This document shows positions 49,001 to 53,729 of a DNA stretch of 64,000 nucleotides, piece by piece (position 1 is the stretch's first letter; the number at the start of each line of letters is the position of its first letter). The DNA comes from Owenia fusiformis (taxonomy: Eukaryota > Annelida > Polychaeta > Sabellida > Oweniidae), in contig CAIIXF020000004.1 of assembly GCA_903813345.2 (NCBI GenBank), positions 9,742,196 to 9,806,195 on the forward strand, written 5' to 3'. The notes under the pieces were generated by a model that was not told the origin of the DNA, did not search any database, and saw only the letters and a program-made list of their open reading frames with translations. A program made the translations under genes and the position numbers.

Positions 49001-49664
49001 CTAAATATCACAATTATTTTCCATTTATTACAGCAATTTAAGAATCCCTCATGGAAAGGAAGTGATAGGTACATATCCTCTCGCTCTAATCACCGCGATA
49101 CACATGTATATCGCGACTTGAATAGTGACCGTATGGATCGTTTACCATCGCCATATGATCATGGCGATTCTGCACATGTTTATCAGAACTTACAACAGCT
49201 AGGGAGTAGCGACCTCGATGTACGTACGATGAGTGGCCAGGCCAGCGTTAGTAATCTCTCAGTAAAGGTATGTACAATTTATGTGTATTTAAATAGCATG
49301 GTTGTTGCGAGTGTTTTGACATTATTGGCCTATACCATTAATATAATCTGTGTTATTTGATTTGTTAATATCTCACCATGTATTAAACAACCACGGTGTT
49401 CTTTACAGCTTTCTCAATTTAGGATATAAAAATTGATGTATACATTATACATTTTTGTTTTATTTTATTTTATGTTGGTGTGGACATACACATACAATAT
49501 TTTCTTCGTTCACATACCGTAGAATCTGCTTATGATCGGGTTTCAAATGTATTTTGGGAATTTTTGTATAAAATTATTTCTGCGTATTCATTTTATTTCA
49601 GGAGGATTTCAAAATTCCAAGACCAAACGTTCAGAAGACACCGATGTACACATTCAAGCGTTAG
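15355..49664 (+). CDS. Gene B: ~4,071-aa modular type I receptor (beta-helix/CUB/CTLD/PSI/VWD/EGF/cadherin)
   Basis: Forty-two exons with GT-AG introns: 15355-15498, 15891-16032, 19842-20284, 20970-21237, 22431-26366, 26589-27392, 27571-27665, 27942-28058, 28331-28418, 30433-30602, 32676-32879, 33220-33330, 33419-33701, 34171-34359, 34858-35086, 35277-35424, 36528-36704, 36823-36992, 37235-37382, 37751-37855, 38491-38665, 39095-39317, 39691-39910, 40195-40325, 40696-40844, 41139-41282, 41526-41721, 41961-42094, 42316-42516, 42867-43030, 43203-43323, 43950-44039, 44341-44433, 44642-44731, 45090-45242, 45436-45694, 46023-46192, 46450-47431, 48056-48223, 48797-48881, 49034-49267, 49602-49664. 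The sum is 12,216 nt, divisible by three, and every phase matches. The start is chosen because MASSFSIYLLLLSTTLLGNG is a signal peptide. Small phase-symmetric exons in the larger introns could have been missed. The N-terminal half resembles the Bark beetle/Anakonda plan (tricellular junctions in insects); the function here is inferred, not shown. Confidence 0.85.
15603..15615 (+). repeat. G13 homopolymer in intron 1
   Basis: Thirteen consecutive Gs lie about 100 nt after the donor of gene B exon 1. Such a tract can form intramolecular G-quadruplex structures and is length-unstable. No regulatory role is shown by the sequence alone. Confidence 0.7.
16459..18521. mobile_element. ~2.06-kb foldback element with ~280-bp TIRs in gene B intron 2
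   Basis: The left arm, from GGGGATAGTTATCACGTGAC to about 16,740, is an imperfect inverted copy of the right arm, about 18,240 to GGTCACGCAATGACTATCCC. Matching blocks include the GGTGTCTGAAC box, CATATTTATACTTTGTTAA and GAGGACGCATATTTT versions. A second, inner pair of inverted arms lies at about 16,815-16,910 and 17,510-17,600 (GGGTTCAATTTTTAAA against TTTAAAAATTGAACCC). No transposase is recognisable; the ORF at 17004-17294 has no domain-like features. Confidence 0.7.
18522..19841 (+). other. Rest of gene B intron 2
   Basis: AT-rich intron sequence without a recognisable repeat or exon. The ORF at 19184-19501 on the minus strand is rich in random-looking Tyr, Asn and Ile and is not supported. 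Confidence 0.5.
19842..20284 (+). CDS. Gene B exon 3: beta-helix block 1
   Basis: This exon encodes about 147 residues with a right-handed beta-helix (PbH1-type) rhythm: LVLRHVAITESPGIGLSI, then INITDSNFVNNTLSGIHI, then VNIERVEASDNGDTG. Each turn has the pattern hydrophobic-x-hydrophobic-x-x-[ST/N]-x-[FV]-x-[ND]-N. It ends AGEAVEVMIDTPQTDMRSGC and joins in phase 0 to the CUB-like exon. Several N-x-S/T sequons are present. Confidence 0.75.
20658..20887. mobile_element. 230-bp MITE with ~38-bp TIRs in intron 3
   Basis: The left arm TATTAACAAAGTTGTTGATT continues with TTCTTTCTCAGAGAT, and the right arm is the inverted copy (ATCTCTGAGAAAGAAAATCA, then ACAACTTTGTTAATA). The arms are almost perfect, so the insertion is young. 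It ends 82 nt before gene B exon 4. Confidence 0.75.
20970..21237 (+). CDS. Gene B exon 4: CUB-like domain
   Basis: Eighty-nine residues continue from the exon 3 cysteine (SGCIQ). Landmarks of a CUB fold are WNILASFKNLTAVWS, the DRLQIRDGNATGTLL segment (usual form D-x-L-x-I-x-D-G), LDELWFRLDCG, and a final hydrophobic strand RRLQVTLLIQS. It is shorter and more divergent than a typical 110-residue CUB; the two cysteines may pair across the exon 3/4 junction. A CUB placed between beta-helix blocks matches the Bark beetle-type layout. Confidence 0.6.
21238..22430 (+). other. Gene B intron 4
   Basis: It contains no exon that I can support. A near-perfect inverted repeat at 22207-22339 stands close to the acceptor. 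The rest (21,340-22,190) is AT-rich unique-looking sequence. Confidence 0.55.
22207..22339. repeat. 133-bp hairpin-forming inverted repeat
   Basis: The left arm starts AGAGCAGGGCTACTAGTTTC and the right arm ends GAAACTAGAAGCCCTGCTCT. The arms match over about 30 bases including CGAATACA, with a loop of about 70 bases rich in CTTTCGAACCCC/GGTCGAAAACG. It lies 91 nt before gene B exon 5 and is probably a small foldback element. Confidence 0.7.
22431..26366 (+). CDS. Gene B exon 5: 3.9-kb exon coding beta-helix blocks 1 (end), 2 and 3
   Basis: A single exon encodes about 1,312 residues (protein ~333-1,644). Coils with F-x-N-N motifs recur throughout (FENNTFNNNSESAVQI-like, ITISNNRFTENYGEYVLNL, FEINNNIFHDNDN). 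Two further leaders start new blocks: TLTIVAGTKLIFDDYIGMIV then QGKLIAEG at about 23,575-23,655, and ILTVGPGTKILFSRGSRMLI then LGTLHAEG at about 25,545-25,625. Together with the exon 2 leader this gives three beta-helix blocks. The motifs Y-N-Y-W-G-S (23,320) and F-W-G-T-I-E (25,300) mark block ends just before the next leader; each coincides with a break in the coil pattern. Many N-glycosylation sequons. Minus-strand ORFs here are shadows. Confidence 0.85.
26589..27392 (+). CDS. Gene B exon 6: end of beta-helix block 3
   Basis: This encodes about 268 residues of beta-helix coils (VTIESSIITNNGDGVKAVLT, SITINHNQFKKNKWIANI, IKGNSFVNNRGSKLI), ending with ARNWWGSS, the same N-[YF/W]-W-G closing motif seen at the ends of the earlier blocks. 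The donor is inside ATTAG|GTAGAT; the ORF itself runs 29 nt further to a stop. Confidence 0.8.
27571..28418 (+). CDS. Gene B exons 7-9: C-type-lectin-like domain
   Basis: Exons 27571-27665, 27942-28058 and 28331-28418 join as CDFGWIDIRGTCYYVTRG, SYSLKICKNAGGVMM, LDDILKALNDKG, PLIWTRQDSLKECKVYDT, and CSHTYPTVCYKEQ (protein about 1,913-2,012). The C-x(3)-W-x(5)-C-Y start, the A/S-x-x-x-C-x-x-x-G-G core and the two final cysteines are the CTLD framework. The calcium/sugar motifs (EPN/QPD, WND) are absent and WIGL is replaced by LIWT, so carbohydrate binding by the classic site is unlikely. The exon 8 donor is GTCTGA, a weak match. Confidence 0.75.
28419..30432 (+). other. Gene B intron 9
   Basis: About 2 kb of AT-rich sequence. 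The ORF at 28871-29116 looks random. No repeat family already seen in the window recurs here. A phase-1 symmetric exon could be hidden, but none is evident. Confidence 0.5.
30433..30602 (+). CDS. Gene B exon 10: EGF repeats
   Basis: It encodes CPNSCSYNGKCLGNSCVCDN then GWYGNDC, followed by a second partial unit, YNCKDVNNCGQFGKCNQCRC then KQGWY. It is of the same short EGF type as the C-terminal array. The second unit continues into exon 11. Confidence 0.75.
30807..31856. mobile_element. ~1.05-kb foldback element with ~250-bp TIRs in intron 10
   Basis: The left arm (from CCCGACAGGTTGAATGATAC to about 31,060) is an imperfect inverted copy of the right arm (about 31,610 to GCATCATTCAATCTGTCAGG). 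Shared blocks include GTTTTTACTCTATA, AACCATTCTTATCGAAAT, AATTCCTAATTTTATGATTT and CATTTCAAATATTGTCT. The interior of about 550 bases contains overlapping open frames on both strands (see findings). No known transposase is recognised. Confidence 0.7.
31947..32267. mobile_element. 321-bp MITE with ~22-bp TIRs in intron 10
   Basis: It starts AATTATCCCATAGTTGAGGT and ends with the inverted copy, ACCTCAACTATGGGATAATT. It carries an internal hairpin at 32017-32075. It directly follows the foldback element at 30807-31856. Confidence 0.65.
32017..32075. repeat. 26-bp-stem hairpin
   Basis: TGGAAAAAAGCGATATCTGT then GGAATA, a short loop, and the inverted copy ending ACAGATATCACTTTTTTCCA. The stem of about 26 bp has one mismatch. 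It is embedded in the MITE at 31947. Confidence 0.7.
32270..32412. repeat. Compound inverted repeat in intron 10
   Basis: ATCCTATGATTTTT near 32,275 pairs with AAAATCATAGGAT at 32,396-32,408, and inside it TTAATATCAATATCTG pairs with CAGATATTGATATCAA. A foldback of about 140 bp, probably another small non-autonomous element. Confidence 0.55.
32676..33330 (+). CDS. Gene B exons 11-12: PSI-like cysteine module
   Basis: Exon 32676-32879 encodes CSTSYCPRYTGCVACSNQ then IGCGWCDTSQQCMPGG and a closing TCPAWFYFNC. The C-x(3)-Y-x-G-C-x-x-C-x(5)-C-G-W-C order is that of plexin/semaphorin/integrin (PSI) domains. Exon 33220-33330 adds another Cys-rich stretch (MDCNGKQCDG, KCNRCIDIENC), which may be a second half-module. 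Confidence 0.7.
33419..35424 (+). CDS. Gene B exons 13-16: unrecognised ectodomain region
   Basis: Four exons (33419-33701, 34171-34359, 34858-35086, 35277-35424; protein about 2,175-2,457) encode a region without a domain I can name. Visible features are the hydrophobic strand TVDVIVVFDVVSL, an acidic stretch ILIDELETEDDLLDQLRDMR, the strand SFVIVIP, and VGDVLVGT-like EIGDVLVGTPLGYIESVTSV. The strand-rich pattern suggests a beta or alpha/beta fold. A degenerate VWA fold was considered for DVIVVFD but no DxSxS motif is present. Confidence 0.75.
35588..36431. repeat. Intron 16 interspersed repeat bounded by 17-bp direct repeats
   Basis: The 17-mer AAGTTGACAATGTTTAT occurs at 35572-35588 and again at 36415-36431 in the same orientation, bracketing about 826 bp. 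The interior matches 51,530-52,600 along almost its whole length, and that copy is not bounded by the same 17-mer. The flanking repeat therefore looks like a target-site duplication. It contains a perfect 22-bp inverted repeat (35866-35887 and 35947-35968, TATGACCTGAATCGATTGCA with AA). No polyA tail and no ORF of note. Confidence 0.6.
36528..38665 (+). CDS. Gene B exons 17-21: region with furin-type RRKR site
   Basis: Exons 36528-36704, 36823-36992, 37235-37382, 37751-37855, 38491-38665 (protein about 2,458-2,715). Exon 17 has LKLSRRKRQTTTS; RRKR at protein 2493-2496 (36633-36644) fits the R-x-[KR]-R furin consensus, with small/hydroxyl residues after it. Downstream is a Lys-rich, strand-rich segment with few cysteines (YKLTVKYDAGVTLSQTV, EVYLQIGSDLFVPAKLV, NNVGVGVGFYKASGTSHF) that I cannot assign. 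It may be a beta-sandwich. Confidence 0.78.
39095..39317 (+). CDS. Gene B exon 22: beta-rich segment ahead of Cys-rich repeats
   Basis: Seventy-four residues including VTDFKVSFNLPIHLDGIID then SCSDYCNQCGESQGFV. It enters in phase 1 and leaves in phase 2. It starts the cysteine-rich part of the ectodomain; the fold is unknown. Confidence 0.75.
39691..40844 (+). CDS. Gene B exons 23-25: cysteine-rich DGS-type repeats
   Basis: Exons 39691-39910, 40195-40325 and 40696-40844 (protein about 2,790-2,956) encode over 30 cysteines. Two adjacent units share the pattern C-x-C-x-C-x-D-G-S-[VI]-S-x(4,5)-[DN]-G-x-C-x-C (CSCECTDGSVSQLLPDGRC and CPCTCADGSISNMDQNGTC). Further cysteine pairs follow in CGCMCNNC, CPTCDVNEE and CECSCVAKHPCG. 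I do not recognise a named family; C-x-C-rich extracellular spacers of this kind are disulfide-stabilised. The ORF running past the exon 23 donor is intronic. Confidence 0.75.
41139..42516 (+). CDS. Gene B exons 26-29: EGF plus von Willebrand factor D domain
   Basis: Exon 41139-41282 encodes an EGF-like unit (CSGNGFCTASLDSC then QCGAQWRGACC) followed by the VWD start GGGDPHLQTLDG. Exons 41526-41721, 41961-42094 and 42316-42516 continue with VRYDFHGIGEFWDC, FGIQTRMFG, GGVAIKAGENIVTLV, and close with SGLCGLMDDDQSNDFTGADG. The GDPH...TLDG opening, F-x-G-x-G-[EY] and GLCG-x-x-D-x-D-x-x-N-D-F are the hallmarks of VWD as in mucin-4/SUSD2-type proteins. The usual second C-G-L-C pairing partner is not clear. 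Confidence 0.82.
42867..43323 (+). CDS. Gene B exons 30-31: post-VWD segment
   Basis: Exons 42867-43030 and 43203-43323 encode LQGSWTWTSSNFHNLDILGP through REICSSKKISDERLLEECIF then DVLVTEDATF. The C-x(n)-C-I-F-D-V-x-x-T-x-D motif matches the segment that typically follows VWD in SUSD2/mucin-4-like proteins. Exon 31 exits in phase 1 and feeds the EGF array. Confidence 0.75.
43324..43949 (+). other. Gene B intron 31, entry point of the duplicated segment
   Basis: The first ~530 bases have no counterpart in the window. From about 43,860 the sequence aligns to window positions 1-117, the intron of gene A before its first visible exon. Confidence 0.55.
43950..46620 (+). CDS. Gene B exons 32-38 (5' part): ten EGF repeats
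   Basis: Exons 43950-44039, 44341-44433, 44642-44731, 45090-45242, 45436-45694, 46023-46192 and the start of 46450-47431. The repeats start DCPGQCSGRGECINS, MCNDPCIHGNC, NCSAVDNC, NCSEIAVC, SCEILNYC, VCSQVSDCSGHGVC, DCPELDHC, DCSSLNNC, SCKWLLYC and DCSLRNNC. Exon lengths are identical to gene A exon for exon. Confidence 0.86.
46620..47431 (+). CDS. Gene B cadherin-like repeats and Thr-rich stalk
   Basis: Two repeats: the first with VPVFTA, DEDTGRNAKLNF, FDRE, DSGSP and DINDNQP; the second with ATDPDSEENGRVNYY, DSSTGVVHV and AADNGP but no terminal DxNDN. The stalk PPPVSTTTVTTPSLTTVD and following is Thr/Ser-rich. Only one complete inter-repeat calcium linker is present, so this is a minimal cadherin tandem at the base of a long ectodomain. 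Confidence 0.85.
48056..49664 (+). CDS. Gene B TM helix and cytoplasmic tail
   Basis: Exon 48056-48223 encodes the TM helix (protein ~3,907-3,932, WLVIGVPAGVCFLLLLTAIC and on) and RKRKGHKGK. The tail continues in 48797-48881, 49034-49267 and 49602-49664. Tyr motifs are YDNPA, DALYMTS, HVYRDL, HVYQNL and PMYTFKR. The tail is 13 residues shorter than in gene A because of net losses in exon 41. It ends FKR, with no PDZ ligand. Confidence 0.84.
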
Positions 49665-49752
49665 AAATGTGACATTAATTACATGTAACGTGAGATCATT
49701 GACCAATACAGCCGGCGCCACATGAACAGTGGGTGCTCACACAATGAAAATC

Positions 49753-49758
49753 AATAAA
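49753..49758 (+). promoter_or_regulatory. Polyadenylation signal of gene B
   Basis: AATAAA lies 89 nt after the TAG, in the string AAAATCAATAAAGAG. Gene A has ATGAAGAG at this place, lacking nine bases that include the hexamer. Confidence 0.6.
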
Positions 49759-49825
49759 GAGTAGCTAACGACGGAACATGTTTATAATTTGCTAACCAAG
49801 AGAACACTGTAGAAGTTGAACTATA

Positions 49826-51020
49826 CGGGGTGTCAAATAAATATTGCCCCCCCCCCCCTTAGTTTCAAAAATATGAACTTATATGCATAAACGTGCATCT
49901 AGTTGAGCTAGTCAGCTGAAACTTCTTGTGGAGTTGCTTCATCGTGCATAGTGCCTAAGAACAATTCATGACATACAGACAAAAGAGTTATTCAACATTG
50001 TGTAGATGTTAAAGTTTAATGTAGTTAGGCTGAATCACTTGAAAAACCCTCCCAATAATTCTTTTTATGATAGAAGCACCAAAATTGGTACAAGTGTAGC
50101 TGATTGTAATTGAAAAAAAATGGCTCGAGGCAGCAAGTGATCCGGAGCCTCGTTTTGGAAAAAATTCAAAATGGCCGCCAGTCTGTTTGTGATTTTGCCG
50201 ATTTCTATTAAAATCTCAAAATCCTCTAATATATTAATGAAAACTGCATAGAAACCTCAAGAAGTGGCTTTGAAATGAATCTTTTTTGATGAGCTGACAT
50301 TTAACTTGAGTTTCAAATGTAAAACGGCGTAAAACAAGGATCAGTATTATGACCTGTACTATTAAGTTCATAAATAACATATATTGTTATTCATCAAAAA
50401 TTGTTAACCAAAGACTGAGTAATTACATAATATTGGATAATAAGATCTCTTACTTCTACTGAACAACACGTATAAGAGAATATATTCAGCCACATATCCA
50501 AAATAAGGGGGTCATTGTTACAGTACCAGTTAGATGGTGTTACAATGCGAAAATTTCAATGCTGGGGCAATTTATGTTTGATAAATTGTCACAATTTATG
50601 TTTGATAAATTGTCTATGTTTTACATTTTTGATCACCATCTTTCTCAAATCTCAAATATTTTGTCCTTTATTGTTACTCTCACTAATCAGTGCAAAGCCC
50701 ACTGCACTTACAAAGGTCTGTGCATTTTGCCCAGCCAGCTTTTTTACATGAACAGTACTGAGGACGACACCCCTTGCTGCATTGACACTTTATGAGTTCT
50801 CTGCATGCAATTGACGCTTGCTGAAGAGTAGTCCAAAAAGTGGAATCACGTGATCACCATCATCCTCCTCCGAGCCAAACTTAAAATAATCCTGAACACC
50901 ACTTGGGCGAGGATCCAGTATTTGGCCTCAAATAATCCCTCCTCTGAAGGCCGATCTCCTAATATGCTGCTCCAAAGCTGCCTTAGTCGGGGAGAGAATG
51001 CTTATTTAACACATTGTATA
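49826..51020. mobile_element. Gene B-side copy of the CAGGGTGTC MITE, split by an insertion
   Basis: The left part, from CGGGGTGTCAAATAAATATT to about 50,015, matches 9668-9855. The right end resumes near 50,990 (TTATTTAACACATTGTATA) and flank homology with copy A continues from there. About 970 bases in between are unique to this copy and include the pseudogene at 50641-50997. A C12 tract (49847-49858) replaces the CCTCCCCC of copy A. Confidence 0.6.
50641..50997 (-). pseudogene. Broken cysteine-rich (CXC-like) ORF, probably of mobile-element origin
   Basis: On the minus strand, 50996 downward reads LSPTKAALEQHIRRSAFRGG, then a TGA where a Trp is expected, then GQILDPRPSGVQDYF. One base slips near 50,821, after which the frame reads ACRELIKCQCSKGCRPQYCS then CKKAGWAKCTDLCKCSGLC and a TAG. 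Series of the type C-x-C-x-x-x-C...C-x-C-x-x-x-x-x-x-C-T-x-x-C-x-C with the preceding LPPT-A-AL-x-E/Q-H-x-x-R context occur at the C-terminus of many multi-copy uncharacterised invertebrate proteins (from memory, not searched). One stop and one frameshift make it a relic. Confidence 0.5.
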
Positions 51021-53093
51021 ATAACGATAGTATGTTCAGATCATTTATATACGGCTTATTGTAAAAATAAAAATGCAAAGAATTGCTTCAAGCATTAAAT
51101 GACGTGTAATGTTACTGTTCCACAGCTGGATGATTTCAACCTGAGGCCCAGGAATACGTTAAAAATGTTAAAAATGTCCCATAGTGTATTGAGTTGTTAA
51201 TGAGTGGTGTATACATGTATATTACTTTTTTACAAGATTACTTACATGTATAAGAATAAGACTGATTTTTATAAGCTTAATGGACAAGAATAAGCTGTTT
51301 TTTAAATAACAGTATACCCGGGCCTAAGATTTCAACTGCACTTAGTATCATTCAAATTGATGGACAAGATTCTGTTGTCTCCGATAAACCTCCATCCTCC
51401 GATCACAAGGCTTCAAAATCCAGAATATATTCTTAAGGAGGTACGTATACAGATTCTGGATACCTGTTTAGGAGGAGGATAAACGTCCGATTTCAGTTAA
51501 AGTTGAATCTCGAATCCCAAAATCCAAAAGAAAAGGTGCGTTTATTGGCAAATGCCCCTATGGTCAAAATGAATAATTCTTAGGTGTAGCCCCGGGGCAT
51601 TTTTTCCATGTCAATTTCCTCTCATGATTGAAGGTTCCCATGTTTAATTCCTCTGAGACTTATAATTGACTAAATAATCAATGTTTCTAGTGATATATTC
51701 CAGGCTCTATCAATTGATTTGACTTAAAATGGTACTTTTTTTAGAGAATTTTCGATGTTTTCCCTCTCAGATTGACCAATTTCCATGTTTTATGCTCAAA
51801 GCAAAATTTGCCGTGCTGCACATACCTACACAAATTATTTGGAGTGAGCCCCCTGGGGTGTAACATGAAGAACGGAATGTCATATAACTCTAGATAACGA
51901 TATTAAAGTGCTCGGGTACACATAGGCTGAGATAGGGGCAATTCAGTTCAGTAAGGTTGTATTGACTTACATGGGGCTGTGCATCATATACTTAACATGA
52001 GGATATCAGCAGATCCCCATAGAGGCCATTGGTTTCCATTGGTTATCACAAAAATACCAAAAATACACTATGACCTGAATCGATTGCAAATTTAATAATT
52101 TCCCAATATGACACAAATGGTTTATCTTATCAAATGTGCAAATATGAAGTTTGCAATCGATTCAGGTCATACTTTAGATTAAAAGATTACATACACTTTT
52201 CTTTCATTTTTTCCCTACAAAATGGCACTAGAAAATGCTCCAAAAACACCTTTCACACTTATCAAATATCATACAACTTTGTAAATCTAAAGATTATACT
52301 ATTATATTTCATTATTTTGTAACTCATTTGAATACGATTTAGGGATGCATAGGATGCAAATGGATTTTGAAAAGCATTAAAATACTTCCTGGTTTTGAAT
52401 CTATGCCTCTACACTTCATGATTGAATTTTGACCCTAATAACTGGCCTATACATCAATACAGTGCTGAATATAGGTCAACAAGATGCTAGTGCGTATATA
52501 TATAAAAATAAAGGCAGTATACTCATTTTGAAAAATCAGATGAATTAATTTTTTCATGGGGAGATCATAATGGAGAGCGCACTCCTTCCTTTACAATTGT
52601 TAACAACTACAAAAAATCCTAAAATACCTGCGATGGAGAATTTTAAAGAAAAACGAATAAAGTAGGTTTCGGAAATCTTTGTGTTCGTGTCAGTAATTGT
52701 CAATAATAAGCCACAGAGACAGAATAATTTGAAGAGTATATCATTTTAATCATAACATATCAAAGTAGACATGTCGTTTGGTTTCAACTCATTTTAAAAT
52801 TGGGGAGAAACTTCACATTTAGCCGGTGTAACCCCATGAACGTTCCTCTATGTTGGGATCCCAGGAGACGACTGCCAGCCGAGCCTCAAATTTTTGTTTT
52901 GTCAATCATTAAATGTATTTTCAACTTTGGGTTTAACATTATTTTCATTCATGTCTCATTTAAATAGTATGGGGCCTTCAATTTATATGCTGAAGTTGCG
53001 CTTGAAGAGCCTAAGCACTTTACTGTCAATTAGATACAATGGTTTGAATATGTTGTGATGTCAATATTTAGGTATGGGATGTACACTCCCCTC
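51020..53093. other. Intergenic: 3' flank of gene B with inserted repeats
   Basis: It aligns in pieces to 9,890-10,680 of copy A. Extra blocks are about 51,150-51,480 (unassigned), 51,530-52,600 (repeat shared with intron 16) and a further insert inside that repeat. No gene is seen; the ORF at 52134-52322 lies in the repeat. Confidence 0.55.
51530..52600. repeat. Second copy of the intron 16 repeat
   Basis: From GTGCGTTTATTGGCAAATG to CATGGGGAGATCATAATGGA it is alignable with 35,600-36,375, including the palindrome TGACCTGAATCGATTGCAAA and its inverted partner. A further ~265-bp block (about 51,591-51,855) interrupts it; that block begins CCCCGGGGCA, ends CCCCCTGGGG and is flanked by GTGTA on both sides, so it is a nested small TIR element. 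Confidence 0.65.
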
Positions 53094-53337
53094 TATAAGT
53101 TTGGCAACCTTAGCTCCCTAATTGAACTAAGTGTTAAAACGTCTTTAGGTAATTGAAGAAAAAAATTGAGAAAATTTGGAGGTATTGGAAATAAAGTCAA
53201 GTTACGTTTCTATCAATATCATAAGTTATTTCATCGTCGGTTAAGTAAATAAAAATTCAAACGTAAAGAGGCTTTAACACGTAGTTCAATGGGAGAGCTA
53301 AGGTTGCCAAACTTATGGAGGGGAGTGTATGTTATCG
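53094..53337. mobile_element. 244-bp CACTCCCC TIR element, TA-flanked
   Basis: Starts CACTCCCCTCTATAAG, ends CTTATGGAGGGGAGTG, with TA on each side (53092-53093, 53338-53339). Copy A at about 10,690 reads TTTATGTTATCGACTTAA without the element, while copy B has the element between GGATG-TA and TA-TGTTATCGACTTAA. It therefore inserted after the tandem duplication. Confidence 0.75.
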
Positions 53338-53729
53338 ACTTAAGACCCTATATAAAGTTTAAACCGATAGTGGAAAATATTGTAGTCTTAAACTAGAAGA
53401 CATGACGATGATGTCATTTAGGGTGCAAAATGTTTTTGATATTCTAAAACATAACTGGCACATTACATGAAATTTGAAACAGTATGTTCTTTATTCAATC
53501 TTTGCAAATGGTGTTAAGAACAAAATGTATCTCGCACTGTATAATGGAATATTTAATGGTTGAAAAAACGTTAACTTTTATTTGAAAAATGGCGGGATAT
53601 TTGCATATTTGAGAAATAAAAAGCTTTTTCTACAAAACCTTTTTTGTCAAAAATCTCAAAAATAACTTTTAGTCATTGAAATAGTAAATGAAAGATAAAA
53701 ACATATTTTCTACATTTCTATAACTCTAT
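53338..53729. other. End of the duplicated 3' flank
   Basis: Alignable with about 10,690-11,540 of copy A with several indels (AATGGCGGGA, TTTGCATATTTGAGAAATAA, ACATATTTT blocks). No gene. Confidence 0.5.
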
